The notes: a model not told the origin generated them from the letters alone. DNA of 64,000 nucleotides from Suillus spraguei (GCA_016800925.1 JABCPU010000135.1:62001-126000), one strand, 5' to 3'; counted from the first letter of the stretch, positions 1 through 12,833 are shown. Made by a program: numbers and translations.

Positions 1-325
1 CCGCAGTGGTCGAATAGGAATAGCGGGAACTGTTTCACCATGATATCGAATACGAGCTTCTTGCCAGTAGCACAGATCCTTGACCAGGTGGGTGGAGCCA
101 ATTTCTGAACAACCAATTCAGCCCAGGCTGCACACAGAACCTTACGAATTGCTTTGAGTTGCTCGATTGTGACAGGTCTACCATCCTCGAGCTCTAGCCA
201 AGGGGCTTTACCCCGAGTCCCAGTCCCAGACTCAGCATTCTCGATGTATTTGTCATAATCTGCTCGACTCCAGAAACAGATTTTTGGGTGAGAGTCTTTC
301 GAAGGACGGGCGAACTTTCTACCTT
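1..325 (-). CDS. Hypothetical basidiomycete protein, 5' exon, partial at window edge
   Basis: The minus strand is open from about 325 down to base 1 and runs off the window, giving roughly 100 residues. It includes DSHPKICFWSRADYDKYIE, GKAPWLELEDGRPVTIEQL and WAELVVQKLAPPTWSRI. I recall similar KICFWSRADYD..WLE.EDG..VT stretches in repeated hypothetical proteins of Agaricomycetes, often near transposons, but I cannot name a domain. A stop lies just upstream in this frame near 325, so this is either an exon preceded by an intron or a truncated copy. Function unknown. Confidence 0.4.
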
Positions 326-966
326 ACCAGACCCGCTTTTTATGAGAGCGCGGTGGGCTTGAAGCCGACGTCTACTTGCCGGCAGTTGGTTTACTCCGTC
401 ACTGTGAAGAACACTACAGTTAGTCAAGTAACTTGTAAAATGTATGAGCTTACCCTTGCATTGGGACAATGCCAACGAAAACGATATGATGCGCAACGAG
501 AACGACACAGAACGATACGATAGACGACGACGACGACAGGAGTGATAACGATACCGTCCAGGTGCACGACAAAAACGATGTGATGCACGACGAAAACCAC
601 ACGTGCAACGCGTCTTCCTTGGAAATCTCAGATCTTATCATTTTTACTATTATGTAATTATAGAAATATCATATTTCCCCCGACCCCGTCATGTTGGATC
701 TTTACTGGGGATGATCTATGATGGGACGCGCAAATAATAATATTGACATGGATGTGCAGATATACTATGTATGCCATACATTAACATGGGCTACATCTTT
801 GCAAGGATCAATCGGTCAAGCATGATGCTACTACAGCTATAGAAACAAGCACTCTTTTAAAAAGGGCGCGCTGTTATGCAGTGATACAAACAGAATGTCC
901 GTCTTTCGACGGATAGGAAAGGATCGATGTGTAATTAGTACTACATCTATACTGTCATAAAAGCCT
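326..966. other. Intergenic, no gene seen
   Basis: Only short shadow frames are present. There is a short GAC-rich run near 522-538. No RNA gene or recognised mobile-element end was found. Confidence 0.5.
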
Positions 967-2416
967 TCAGTCACTGTCGACCTCTACCAGCAGTTCACTA
1001 TCATGGAGTCCTTGTCTATGACGGACGCGGCTCAACTCGCTATGGTTTAGCAACCATCCGGGATCAACGTGCAGTCTTGCAGCCAAGTTACGAAGAGTTA
1101 ACATGGCCCGGGTTACAGCGACTGAAATCACAACATTGACTAGGCTGTAAAAGAGAAATGAGAGTTTATTGGGGGAACATCAAAGGCTACTCACCCAGAA
1201 TAAGAGGCTGGAATAAAGACCTGAAAGATATTAGCTGCTTGCCAATGAGACAGGTATAACCTTACATTTGCATCATGGGGCATCGCTGTTCCAACCAGGC
1301 CAAATATCAATGCCACTTAGATAGTCGTCATTGTCGAATCGAGCCCATCAGGAACAATCATAGACAAACCTGTGCCGAGTAGGTAGAGATGCGCCCCTCT
1401 GGAATGTCATGTTGGTCCATACATGCACACAAAAGCAGGGACATACTCATCAATTATCATTCCTTTCAATCCTCTGATTTCTCCGATGCGCGTGGTAGTC
1501 AGCATTTTGTAGATAGTGAGGCCATAAAGTGCGATATGCAGAGTAACCGGGGGAAAATACATCCTCCACGCAGTTTGTTGGTTGACTGCATAATTACATG
1601 CAGGGAGAATACCTTGCTGCCGAGTATCCGGAGTCTCTGCCGCGAATACTACTGTCAAGGTCATGCATATAAAAGCAAATGCGATAACCGCATTTTGCAT
1701 AACACGACTGCGTGTGAAGAGGTACCATACGCGCATTGCCAATGCCGCTGAGAGGTCGACAGGCGTTAGTATTATTTCTAGCTGCCTCAAGTATGAATGC
1801 ATACCTTGATTTATGAGAAGTGTCAATATGCCCAACACCAGTACAGCGTATGATAACCTTCCGCAGCTGTGAAATGACCGGTTTCAAAGACAAGATACAG
1901 CATGCATGTTGAAGCTTACGTCTATACAGCGATTAAGTATCGTCCACTGAAAGCTTTGAACAAGGGAAGACTCACGCTAAACCCGACATTTCCATAGTAA
2001 ACTTTGAAAAATGTGAATAGTAGATGATATAAATGTATATCAATACCAACTGAGCATGATGATTCTAAGACGAACAATTCAGTTGGGAATTTCATGTCAT
2101 ACGCTAGGATGTTACGTACATAATATCGATCTCAGGTAAATAGCGTATCTATAAACACTTTCCATCAGGGAAACTAATAGGACAAATATATAGAATGTCT
2201 TAACACTAAAGAAGAGGAAGCGTGATATACTCCATTTTCCTGACCAAAACCACGACATCTAGAATGATTTATGTAAGTAACAAAGATTCAGTAAGATAAG
2301 AAGATGCCTCATACCTCCTGGTCTATCGTGATGAGGTGATCGTAAAATATCAATGTGGAAGCTGCAACAAACATGTAGTTAGTAGTAATACTCGCAGCAG
2401 TTCCATCATTTGACAT
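967..2416 (-). CDS. DUF6533-type multi-pass membrane protein, multi-exon
   Basis: A spliced minus-strand model fits the Agaricomycete DUF6533 family, whose members are integral membrane proteins of unknown function. The ATG at 2414-2416 opens MSNDGTAASITTNYMFVAAS followed by LIFYDHLITIDQE, the usual amphipathic entry. After an intron beginning GTATGAG comes FWSGKWSISRFLFFSVKTFY. A later exon carries AALAMRVWYLFTRSR, a loop with a conserved Cys (ILPACNYAV), and YGLTIYKMLTTTRIGEIRG. The last exon, VNVVISVAVTRAMLTLRNLA, ends at a TGA at 967-969. Middle exon borders are uncertain, so the gene may be mildly damaged. The family match rests on the order of motifs, not on a search. Confidence 0.55.
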
Positions 2417-3331
2417 CGTAGACGAAGCAGTTTATGCTACTCGGTCCTGATCGAAGAAAGAGCCAGGAAGGTGATCCTGCGCGGAGGACTTGAGCAGGTT
2501 AAAGTACTTAGTACCCCGTGGTTTGGACCCTATGTATGATAGGCTAAGGCGGAACGTGATGTGGGAGTTTCAGCATGCCAGGCTGAAACGAAGGTTTTGA
2601 AACACCGCATCAGCGGAGGATGGTATAAACAGTAATATGCACACATGATCGACCAGATACGGTCAATGACTAGGGAACTGTGCACAGGTTAGAAAGTAAT
2701 CACTCACTAATTCCCACGCAAAGATTTTGAAACCGCATCAGCATCATTGATCATTGATCAGGATTCAGCTGCCAGCATGATTAATCCCGCATGGCACTGC
2801 AACGCCCGCGGGGCATTCATGGGTCGTTTATGGCAGTTGCGTTCAGTGGACAGTACTAGTACAGATATATTGTGAATATTTACTATAATTATAGCCTATC
2901 TATAGGGGGATAAATGTTTGAGCATGTGTGACCTGAAGATACGTACTGGTATGTTATCACAAACCACGCCTGTGGCATCCGCATGCAGCAGTGTTTCTGT
3001 CAACCTGTGCTTTATACACTGATATAATTTCTTGGTTTTGAAACTATTAGGCTAGCCGACATCGCATCGCACTAGTGGCAATGTTCAATAATTGAATCAA
3101 ATGGGCTCTGACGGCAGGTCGGACTACACTGGCTTCTATTACTATTACTAACCACGATTTCGTAGTAATTATAGAGTTCTATCAGACTCCGATCATAAGT
3201 CCTATCGTGATATTATCCATGTGTCTGCACAGCATATTGTCATGCTTCGTGGCCTCGCGGTGAGTGCGTATATAGTCTTTGAATTTGAAGTCCCATCTTG
3301 AACTTATCTCCGTGTGTGGATCTTCACGATA
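2417..3331. other. Intergenic between divergent membrane-protein genes
   Basis: No coding stretch was found. This is the shared upstream region of the DUF6533 gene (minus) and the 3.3-kb membrane-protein gene (plus). No clear promoter motif stood out. Confidence 0.5.
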
Positions 3332-4534
3332 ATGTCTTCCAATGTAACGATACCTCTTCCTCCCCCGGGAACCAACTATCTTGCAACTCTTGTGATATCT
3401 ATACCATTTTTACTGACTGGCACGGTGTTGTCGTCGTTCCTTATACCGATTCTCATAGCTGTCATCGTATTCTCGACTCCCCAAACTCGCCGTCACCCGA
3501 TCTTTGGTCTCAATGTGCTCGGACTACTCCTGGGCCTCACACAAGGGGCTGTCAATATCTACCTCGAGGTTTTTCGCCTAAATGATTTTTTTGACTGGCA
3601 ATGTACTGATTAGTGAGGAAGGTTCATACCATGTTGTCTCCGACAGTGGCAGAGTTGACGGGAGCTGTCGTATCATATCCTGCACTAGCTTTCTTCGGTC
3701 CTCTTGTAGTCGAGAGCACATTGGTGATCCGCCTCGCTGCGGTATATCCTCGGAGAACCACTCCCAAGGTTAAATACTGGATGATTCTCCTCGTTCCGAT
3801 AACCTTCAAAGTGGTTCGAGCCATCAATGTTGCAGTCTTTCTGCGCCATTATGTTGTTGCGCTCCATGGTGGGAACTCCATTGCTGCGGGTGAATCTTTA
3901 TGGGGAGACTGGCAAACGAAGTTCGAATGGATCATGCAGGCTGTTGACAATGGGTCAGTCGAATCATGTATTTCTATTCGCGTTTAATGACATTGGTTCA
4001 GATTCGTATCATTCATGTTCCTACGTCGTCTGACTCGCAATGCGGGTGCTTCTGGAGTTACTATCCGATCAAGTACGATGTCGGATCTTATCATCTTCCG
4101 TCTCATTACTCATTCACTTTACAGAAGCGATGACTAGTCGCATACAGGCGCTCTTTCTCATAGCGTTGTCAAACTTTGTTTTCCCTGTTATCCTCAACAT
4201 TATCCAACTCGGCCTCATTTTTAGTAAAACAACCTCGTTCTTCCAAGCGAGCCTCGTGTACATGGTCAATAATTATGTCAACATCATCGGCGTCGTGTTT
4301 GCCACCATATGGTCGATTGGTTCGCGTAGAATGGAGGGATCGCTTCCTCCTTCTAGATCGTTATTTGGCGAGGATAGTACGATCACCCCTGGGAAGACGC
4401 CCACTCAGGGTATTCGGAACTTCAAATCGGTCAACTTGGCGGAGACCATGGAACTTCAAGCTAACGAGCCTGTTAGGTTGTCAGCTGATAAAGGAGCGCA
4501 TGAGGGTCCACGTCAAAGTGACGTATATGTTTGA
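3332..4534 (+). CDS. Multi-pass (probably seven-helix) membrane protein of unknown function
   Basis: The ATG at 3332 opens MSSNVTIPLPPPGTNYLAT, then a hydrophobic segment (FLLTGTVLSSFLIPILIAVI), a basic loop and LGLLLGLTQGAVNIYL. A second coding block (about 3613-3960) has VSYPALAFFGPLVVESTLVI, PRRTTPKVKYW and VPITFKVVRAINVAVFLRHY. A third (about 4128-4534) has FLIALSNFVFPVILNIIQL and VYMVNNYVNIIGVVFATIWS, then a hydrophilic tail rich in Ser and Pro ending at TGA 4534. Block joins near 3565-3615 and 3960-4128 need introns that I could not fix with certainty; the first join could instead be a frame lesion. The helix pattern suggests a receptor-like or sensor protein, but I recognise no named family. 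A decayed paralogue lies at 22650. Confidence 0.5.
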
Positions 4535-6180
4535 GCATCTGGATGTCTTATTGTACACCGGTTTAGGTTGTAGCAAACAGAGCGGGGCCGACAGCCAGAC
4601 TCGGAGGGAGTTGTACGGACACGATATGTACTTCTTAAAGTTGATGTTGAAGAACTTCTTGGAGTGAAGTCACCTACTGCTCGGCAGGGATAGGAAGAGT
4701 CATACTAGTAGGTGACCTCATCTAAGAGAGGGTTCGTGTTCGAACCGAGTTTAAAACATGTCTGAAACTGCTCGGATATGGTATAGTCAGGGCAGGTAGT
4801 TCGTAATCCATATATACTGCTTTTTCCACCAATCGCGTTGCTCCATTAGCAGCGTCGTAGTAAGCTCACCGTAAGCATCAAACAAGGGGTCTTTTGCTGA
4901 TGGATGTGTGTTGTAATTACCTCACTTAGTGAGGAGTTAAGAACTCCCTGCACTGACAGTGAAGCGCCGCTCAGTATGTAAGGCGCTTTGTGAGGTCATA
5001 GTCCGGCTTTCATCTTATTCACCTCACCGCTTCCATTTACGCGGAGCTCGACAAACAAAAGGGTTCCTGCTTGGAATAACGTGAATTCTGATATCTGCAA
5101 GCACTTAGCATGTATGTTACGTTCGACTTGCACCTTCCACCTAATCTCCATCCTCTACCTAGTGATTTCCAACCTGCGCTGCTAGGCCCTATTGCAACCA
5201 CAGCTTGGCGCTGCCTCTATAACGTGAGGTTTCGACTCACTTGAACCCTGCACCAGGGCGTAATTGATAAGGGCTCGCAGTGTTTATTTAGCCTTATTCT
5301 ACTTAGTGAATTGCATAAAACAGGGGTATAGATTTGGACACTGAACACAACACATGTCGAGATAAAGAAAAAATTATTTCCAAGCCAAGAAATGAAGAAG
5401 ACATGTTACATGCTTCTTTTTTTGAACAAAAAAGCTCGTCCACGTTCAAGTCATTTAACCGTTCGTGAGTGCAAGGATGGTGATTTGATAGTGGTACCTG
5501 GCACCAACACAGGCTCGTATTTTGGAACCCCTGGTGATAATCCTGATGGATACGGACAGTACAATCCTCTATACCTGGGGGAGATACGCTTGAGGCCGGA
5601 TATGGGTTCCAAGGATGCACGAAGGCCTTGTCGGCATCTTGACTAGTCGACTTGGGGGTGAGGGTACCCTAGACAATTTAGTAAAGATATGGGTTATGAA
5701 TAAGATCGGAGACTTTCGTGTACTACTAGATGCCATACCAATCAACGTGCGGAAAGCCAACAAGGTTGTGATAATCAAGTTCCGAGCATCGAATCGCATT
5801 ACTCGTCACCACATGTCAGAAGACGTTTCATGTTATTATATATTAGGAATCAATCAAATCAATCAATCAAACTATTCACACAGCGCTCATGCCTGGCGAT
5901 GATCGGAGCGCTGGGCCTCGAGAGCCGATTGCACAAACTACTGGTCGAGATTTTCACTTGGATTTCGGTGTTGATCCCGTTCTCAGCGGGGTTGCAACCT
6001 AAATTTAGATATTCCCTCACTAACCCTAACACCCAGACAATGCGTTAAAACGTTGACCAATTGATCCTTCGTTATAGATAAAGCGATGCCATTTTTGAAG
6101 TTGGCCTTTGATCGGCCTTAGTAACTTGGTCAAATAATAATACAGTTTCGCACTTGTCGTACTAGAGCACACGCTCACAA
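4535..6180. other. Intergenic, no supported gene
   Basis: About 1.6 kb without a convincing reading frame. A poly-purine stretch and AATC tandem copies near 5845-5870 are the only low-complexity features. A 37-codon frame at 5891-6004 looks coding-like but has no partner exon that I can identify. Confidence 0.4.
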
Positions 6181-8196
6181 TGCCACTACAACATCTTCCT
6201 GCTGATGTTGGTGCAGATGCTCATTTCCGCGATACAAGCTTGCCACGTAAAGGTCTGTATGACTATATCATAATCGGAGGTGCGCTTTGCTATCCCTTAA
6301 CCAGCCGACCGTGAATGTAATCAAGGTATCTAGGTGGAACTGCAGGATGTGTTCTAGCAAGCAGGCTGACTGAGGACCCAAGCATCTCTGTCTTACTTCT
6401 TGAGCGTGGCGGCGTTCACGACACGTTCACTATGCGTTGTCCTCTCTTGTCTGCATCATACACCCAAGGGAAACATCCTTCTGTCCGATGGAATAGCACT
6501 CCTTTAACGGCTGCAAACGGTCGTGTCCTTGAAATTCTCACCGGCACTGTCTTGGGCGGGGCCTCAAGGTTTAATGCCATGCTTTACACGAGAGGCAGTG
6601 CTGCCCAGTATGACGAGTGGAGGCGGCAGGGGCGCATTGGTTGGAGTTATGCCGATCTTGAACCATACTTCATTAAATCAGAAAGTTCCCTTGGTGCTTC
6701 GGGGGACCACCATGGCAGCCAAGGTAAATTCAGTATTCAGATTATGATGAACTTTCCACTCATTCTCCCTACTTGCAGGACCATGGAGCAATCGAGATTT
6801 CGACCAGTTCTACTTCAATTCATTTCCTCGGTATTGTTTCTCATTCAACTTTACGACTGTAGCCTAATGTTGCTATCAGTGCCGCGAAAGCCGCACAGGA
6901 CCTGGGTATATCATACACCGAAGATGCTAACGCCCCAGAAGGACCTTGTGTATCTTGCGCGAAACTTCATGTTACAATGACTCCAAATGGAAAACGCCTG
7001 TCTACTTTTGACGCCTTTCTTCCTCCCTCCATCATAAAAGAGAGGCAGAACCTCACGATCTGCACTAACACCCTCGTCACAAAGCTTGATTTCGAAGTTG
7101 ACGACACACAACCGGTTGCATCGGGAGTGTTCTTTAAATCATACGAGCCCGATGTAAAACAACGGACATTCTACGCGAAGGCGAAGAAGGAAATTATTGT
7201 TTGCTGTGGAGCAATCGAGACTCCCCACCTGCTACTGCTAAGGTGAGCGCTCAATTCACTTTTCTGTCTAATTCACTTCATTCCTTGCAGTGGAATTGGC
7301 GAAAAGGATCATTTGTCAGAACATGGTATCAAAGTCATCAAAGATTTACCAGGTGTTGGACGCAATTTGGTGTGTACAGAGATTTCGTCTGTCACTCCGT
7401 CCACTCACATGCACCACAGCAAGATCATGTTGGCGTCACGCTTACATACAAAGTCCCGCTCTCTGACTCATTCCACTCGCTTGAAAGCAGTTTAACCCGA
7501 GCATTGACGGAATTTTTGAATTACGTGATACGGGGTCGGGGACTATTCACATACCCAACTGTACAGGTGTCAATCTTCGCCAAATCCGACAACTTGGGAG
7601 ATGACATAGAGCCTAGCTCCGAGGATTCCAACCGCGAAGCATTCCCCGACATTGAAATCATGCCCATTCCCCACGAGACCACTTTCGTCGCAACCCAGAA
7701 ATCCCAGGGCTTCTTCTCTTTCATTTGCGTTCCACTGCAACCTAAATCATCTGGCACGGTTCAACTTTTCTCCAGTAACGCTCATGCACATCCCAAAGTA
7801 GACCTCGGGTTCCTCACACACGCTGCTGATGTCGAGGTCCTGAAGAAAGCTCTTCGCCTCGCGATGAAATTAGGAAAAAAGATGCGTGTGAACGGGTACC
7901 AAATGGAGGACTATCTGATTCCTACCGGAGACAGCGATGAGGAATTGGATACCTTCATCCGACAGGGCCCTCGCACAACATATCACTATGCGTCTAGTTG
8001 TCGTATGGCTCCAGAACACGATTCAGTCCCAGGTGTAGTTGATGATGAGCTCCGTGTGCACGGAGTTTCTCGCCTGAGGATCGCGGATGCAAGCATTTTC
8101 CCTGATGTTGTCGCGACTCATCTCCAAGCTCCGGTTGTGATGGTAGCTGAGAAGTGCGCTGACATTCTTAAACAAACTTGGAGCACGGCAAAATGA
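6181..8196 (+). CDS. GMC family FAD-dependent oxidoreductase (AA3-type)
   Basis: A flavoenzyme of the glucose-methanol-choline family, which oxidises alcohols or sugars and passes electrons to oxygen or quinones. Exon 1 (6181-6279) ends inside the FAD-binding loop; splicing to 6334 gives DYIIIGGGTAGCVLASRL. Exon 2 has the GMC signature around LGGASRFNAMLYTRGSA. A second intron, 6724-6778, is clear and joins to GPWSNRDFDQFYFNSF. Later exons give ETPHLLLLRSGIGEKDHL and LPGVGRNLQDHVGVTL. The last exon carries the catalytic pair in TYHYASSCRMAPEHD and in ATHLQAPVVMVAEK, before the TGA at 8196. The Rossmann-fold acidic residue is in LLLERGG, where EAGG is more usual. No secretion signal is obvious, so an intracellular role is possible. 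Substrate cannot be assigned; aryl-alcohol, choline or pyranose enzymes are all possible. Confidence 0.85.
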
Positions 8197-8466
8197 CAGC
8201 CCTTCCGGAGATAACGGAGGATGGCACGGAATATTAGTTGATGACGATTGCTATATACTTCGGAAATGGTGCATGTGGGATGACTGCTCCTCACTATTAT
8301 TATTAGTTACAAGTAGTGTTGTGGGCAGAACTGGCACAGCCAGGCAGATGGCAGAACCTGCCGGGCGGAATGTGGCAGAACTCTTGCACCTGCAGAACTG
8401 TGGGAGGATGTACTGTATAGCTTAATGCATCATTTCAGTGTGAATTGAAGCACTTTAAAATTCTCT

Positions 8467-9108
8467 ATGATGACTATTAAGTCTGGGGGGCAGCCCCTGA
8501 ATGCCCTCATTGAAAACAACTTCAAAAAGGGCTACTTCCACCAAGTCCAACAGATACTGGCTATCATGTCAGAGTCCACCTTAAGAATGTTGCTGACAGG
8601 AAACCAACACAATGCTGCCATGCTCACTTGCACATTGCACACAACCTGGACCAAACTTCTGGGAATGGGTATGGAAGTCGCCAAACAGCTTGAAACCAAC
8701 TTTGCATTCATTCCTTCACTTTGAGCAGTCTCTGATGACAATTTCAAAGGTCCTGGATCTATCTTGCTTGATGATATTGATGCTGAGTTTGCTCAACTCA
8801 AAGAGATTTATAATGCAGTGGGCAGAGTCTGCTTTGGATGGGAAGGAAGTTTTGGAAGAGAGTTCACAGAACTGCAGTGCATTGACAAGGGATTGGTGCC
8901 TGCAGTGGTTGAGGATGAAATTACAGTCATGGATCATGTGCAAATGAAGATAGTGACAAAACTAAGTAAAAGCAGCATATACTGCGCTCAGCCGCTATCC
9001 AAAGGAAGGATGAGAGAACGACTGAGGGAAAATTACATGACAAGGGTCCATTATAAGATAGGAATGAGCTTGCTAAGACACCATGAGGCTCACTTGAGAA
9101 ATCCCTAA
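8467..9108 (+). pseudogene. Unrecognised ORF split by one TGA
   Basis: A single frame runs from an ATG at 8467 to a stop at 9108, interrupted only by TGA at 8722-8724, giving about 213 codons. The first half includes GYFHQVQQILAIMSESTLRM. The second half includes ILLDDIDAEFAQLKEIYNAV and SLLRHHEAHLRNP. I recognise no domain. A single TGA in an otherwise open frame resembles the CGA-to-TGA decay of the retroelements in this window, which suggests a transposon-borne or recently dead gene. A cluster of GGCAGAAC words at about 8327-8400 lies upstream. Confidence 0.35.
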
Positions 9109-9357
9109 CCTCTCCACTATTATGTGTGCACCTGAGCGCCTCTGAGGTGCACTTAAGCATGTACACGATTAAGCGTGATGAAGCGTGACAAAACACGATG
9201 AAGTGTGGTCAAATGCGAAAGGTGTGGGAAAGGTGCGAACTCATCTGGTTTTGTCAGATAGGACATGGAATGTCATTTACATGTTGCTGTTGAGCAGTCT
9301 TTCATCCATGTAGTTAGTACTCTGGCACCATGAAAACAACATATAATTCTGCCAGGT

Positions 9358-9413
9358 TGTTACAATTGTACGTGCCCCTAATCATTTTCCTCTGTACTAT
9401 TATATCATGTGAT
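9358..9413 (+). repeat. Fragment of family A LTR (first 56 bp)
   Basis: Starts TGTTACAATTGTACGTGCCC, matching the first bases of the family A LTRs at 43600 and 52856. It is interrupted after ATATCATGTGAT by a family B LTR. I find no convincing remainder of the LTR beyond 11494, so it is a truncated relic. Confidence 0.7.
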
Positions 9414-10774
9414 TGTTACAACCATGCAAAACTAGGGGCTACTAAGAAGTCCTGGCTTTACATGGGGTTGTACCGGAGGGTCGGAAAGTCAAAGGGGCTT
9501 GGCCTCAGCTTGTGTGCTGTGCCCCTTACCTGAGTATGTGCCCTTAACTTCGGATGAAGTCCGAGGGAGAGTTCTGATGAAGTCTGGATGAAGTCCGGAT
9601 GAAGTCTGGATGAAGTCCAGATGATCTCTAAGGCAGGATAGCTCAATAGAGCTCTGAAAAACTTCTGGATGAGCGCGGGAATGCATGGGAACTATTTCCA
9701 GAGGATAGGGAGCAAAGGTAAGACTACTTGAACAAGTCCGAAGTAGAATGGGTGGAGGATGGACTACTGGACAAAGTCCAGGGTAGGATAGGAGCAGAGC
9801 TCCAGAGGGAAAGATGACCCACAGATGTCGGAGGATAGGATAGGATAGATCCAGAGGTCCAGAGGTCCGGAGATCAGAAGAGCGGAAGAGTGGAGGAGTG
9901 GAGGAGCAGATGATCAGATGAACATAGCTCTGTGGGTCTTAAGAAAAGTGTTGACTACTAGAGAGGAGTAGGTCCGGATATAGTGTAGAGATAGTATAGA
10001 CTACTCCGGACAAGGTCTGGAATAGAAACAGACAGGATAAGACTATCAAAGGTAGAGTTGGAGGTGAAATGGATGAGAGACAGGAAACGGACGAAGTCTG
10101 AAAAGGTTATAGGACATAGGATCATAGCTCCAGCCTAGGGAATGATACCATAGGCCTGAGTCGGAAGCTTACAAGGGCCAGAGCCCAAGTGCGAGAATGG
10201 AAATGGAGTTATATAGACATGATAACAGGATACAGAGTAATCAAAAGAATATACAGAAGTAATGATCAGACTGAGGTCTGCAGGAGTTGTACTACAAGTT
10301 TATATGCTGTAGGTAGCATGCCAGAAGGTAAGTAAGAATAGTCTGAGGCTATGTCTGAGGCACGTGGAACACATTAGTAAGTACAATGGAACACAAGGCT
10401 ACAAACTCGGAAATAAGACTTGTATGAAATATCTTATCAAGATGGAAGTTGAGATAACCAAAAGCCAGAGGTGCAGAGATAACCAAAAGCTGGACACAGG
10501 TATAATCTAAAAGGGGTAATGTGCAGGTGCACGGGAATAGTTTTGGATATGGACACGGATTGGATATGGACACGGATCAGATGGGTGGATGAGATCAGAT
10601 GGATGGACTGGGTCAGATATGGATATGGATCAGATATGGATGGATATGGATTGGAGTGGATGGGTGGATCAGATATGTGAACTGGATTGGATGGGTGGAC
10701 TAGGATGTATGGATTGGGTGTCTGGATGTCCATGGATCAGATCTGATCTGGACCTGAATGTACGGTATATGACA
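9414..10774 (-). repeat. Solo LTR, family B (copy B1)
   Basis: A non-coding element of 1361 bp with termini TGTTACAACC and GGTATATGACA, flanked by a perfect 5-bp target duplication GTGAT (9409-9413 and 10775-10779). I orient it on the minus strand because, read that way, it starts TGTCATATACC, ends TAACA and contains a TATATAAA box. It holds purine-rich tracts and degenerate GGATAT/GGATGG words near its plus-strand right end. No internal protein-coding region accompanies it, which fits a solo LTR left by recombination. Confidence 0.75.
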
Positions 10775-10781
10775 GTGATAC

Positions 10782-11494
10782 TGTTAAGATTGTACTCAAG
10801 AGTTAAACCAGAAGGGCTTGGCCTCAGCTTGTGCACTGTGCCCCTTTGCCGAGTATGGTGCCCTTAATTTCTATAGGGTCATGCACGTCCAGAGGAAGTC
10901 TGGATATAGGGATGTGAAGTCTGGCAGACTTCCAGATGTAGAGATAGGAAAGACTAAAGGCTACCATGGACAAAGTCCGGAGTAGAAACAGACAGTATAG
11001 AGACTACCCGAAGGTAGAGCCGGACGTATGACCAAGGATGGAGATCCAAGGTCCAGAGATGGACAAGAGACTAGGCTCAAGTCTGGAAGAGGTTCAGAGG
11101 TGGACTAAGTCCAGAGGGATGAGTAGAACCTAAGTTGATATTCAAATTGAAGTACTACAGAGATTTACAGGTGGTTTACATACTATAGGTAGTTACAGGA
11201 AGATAAGTCAGCACAGTACGAAGCTATGTACGAATCATATGCAAAGTTTAATGGAACACAAGTAAATGAAACTTGAAGATGAAGTGAAGTAATGGATCAG
11301 TAAGCAGACGGAATATAGAGATAGCTGGAGAGCTGGACTTGTGAATGTACAAATGGAGATAGATCAAGTGATAGAGAGGAGCATAGGTCTGGACATCTGG
11401 ATATTGAAGGGAGGAAGCGCAGGATATGCAGGTCTGGACACCCAGACTTCTGAGAAGTCAGATTGGAGATCTTGTCCGGATATGGTATGTGACA
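10782..11494 (-). repeat. Solo LTR, family C (copy C1)
   Basis: A 713-bp element with ends TGTTAAGATTGTACTC and GGTATGTGACA. It lies two bases beyond the B1 target duplication. Flanks GATAC and GTCAC are only a weak 5-bp match. It shares its outer ends and the GGCTTGGCCTCAGCTTGTGC block with family B, so the two families are related. Confidence 0.65.
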
Positions 11495-12357
11495 GTCACC
11501 TACATTGGGATCCTGCCACCTTGTAGGATTTCTACCTTCAGTCAGCCCTCCTTGTTGCATGTTTATCAATTGCCATTAACTGACCTTGGCAGCTTCCTGA
11601 TAATATCAAAGATATTCTGTGTACCTTACCCCGTATATCAAAAACTGGAATTGCCTCCCTGCACACTCATTGCCACAGGGAGTTGTTCCACACATGCTGG
11701 GAAATCTTGTTGGACGAGGAATTTTTTTACACATACTGACATGATATTATCTTAAAATGCGCTGATGGAGTCATGCGAAGAATATTTCCTTGACTCTTCA
11801 CATATTTGGCTGATTATCCCAAGAAGTATCTACTAGTTTCACTTTTCATTAAAAATACCAGATAGCTCATAAATTAATAGGGCTTTGATCGCAACTATCA
11901 AGGATATGGGCACATGTCTGTGCCCTCACTGCTTCACACCGAAGGGCTTGTTTGACTGTCTCAGCCTAGTCAAGGATATGAAAAGCCGCATATGTAAGCT
12001 CTGTCCTTAGGATAAGCATGGTTGATGAGAATTTTATTATCTTGGATTATATGAATGTGATACAGCTCTGCCACCAGTGCTGGCAATGTCAGTGGGTTGG
12101 GGTATGCAGTTCTGCAGTGCCAAGTTTGTGTCCATGTCTGACTCTTCCACAAAGGCAACCTTGGGAAGACAACTATGTTTCACATCAGATTTGTGGTTTT
12201 GTGATGGGGTGAACCACCTAACCCAGAGAAACTCGAGGTGTTGTTTTGCAGGTTTGCCTCCAGTGTTTATCCATGTTTCCATATGGAAGATACCCAAGAT
12301 GCAGGCATACCAATATGGGTGTTTCAGTGACGTCTCTCCCGAAAGCACCATGATGTC
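11495..12357. other. Unassigned sequence between C1 and chromovirus A2
   Basis: No recognised coding or repeat feature. Frames on both strands near 12037-12460 overlap each other and run into the LTR start, so I treat them as chance. It may be host sequence or an old element that I cannot identify. Confidence 0.35.
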
Positions 12358-12832
12358 TGTTACAGTCGTATGTGCCCCTATTCATTTTCTCTTTGTCTCC
12401 TTTACTTGTATATCACATAACGTGACTCTGACTCACATGCTCAACGCATCTGTACTATAGTTGCCTTCCTTCTTTGGATATGCATTTACATTCTCATGTC
12501 TCTCTTGGTCCGTGCGCACATATTGGCTTATTTAAGCACATTGCATTATGCTTGTATACTTTACTTTAATCTTACTGGGTTTTACCTGGAATATCCTTTG
12601 CTTAGGCCTCCAACCTAAGTCATCTAAATCATCTCTAAGTCTAAGCACTCCTTAGCCTTAGTCTCTATTCTACCGATTGTCTTAGAGTCGCAACTCTTTG
12701 ACTGAACCCTTGATCCTACTTGGAACCTTTTCTAAGTAGTAGTCTCCATTCTCTTTTGAACGTAGTCGAACTTCCCAGCAGACCGTCTGTGTCTTATCAC
12801 TGTCGCTGGTGATGCCACCCCAGTTCGTAACA
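12358..12832 (+). repeat. 5' LTR of chromovirus A2
   Basis: 475 bp, the same length as both A1 LTRs, from TGTTACAGTCG to TTCGTAACA. It contains the ACTTTAATCTT site (12563-12573) that pairs with the primer-binding site just downstream. No matching 3' LTR is present for this copy. Confidence 0.85.
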
Positions 12833-12833
12833 A

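Noticed and set aside
4700..4765. tRNA-like GGTTCGTGTTCGAACC arm
   Set aside because: The T-arm-like palindrome has no matching D-arm, anticodon arm or acceptor stem around it.
5891..6004. 37-codon frame MPGDDRSAGPREPIAQ...
   Set aside because: Coding-like, but no partner exon, no CaaX end for a pheromone precursor and no homology that I recognise.
10349..10733. Frames rich in Pro/Ser/Ile or Met/Asp/Trp in B1, also 16027-16370
   Set aside because: They follow from GGATAT/GGATGG repeats in B LTRs and recur wherever those repeats occur.
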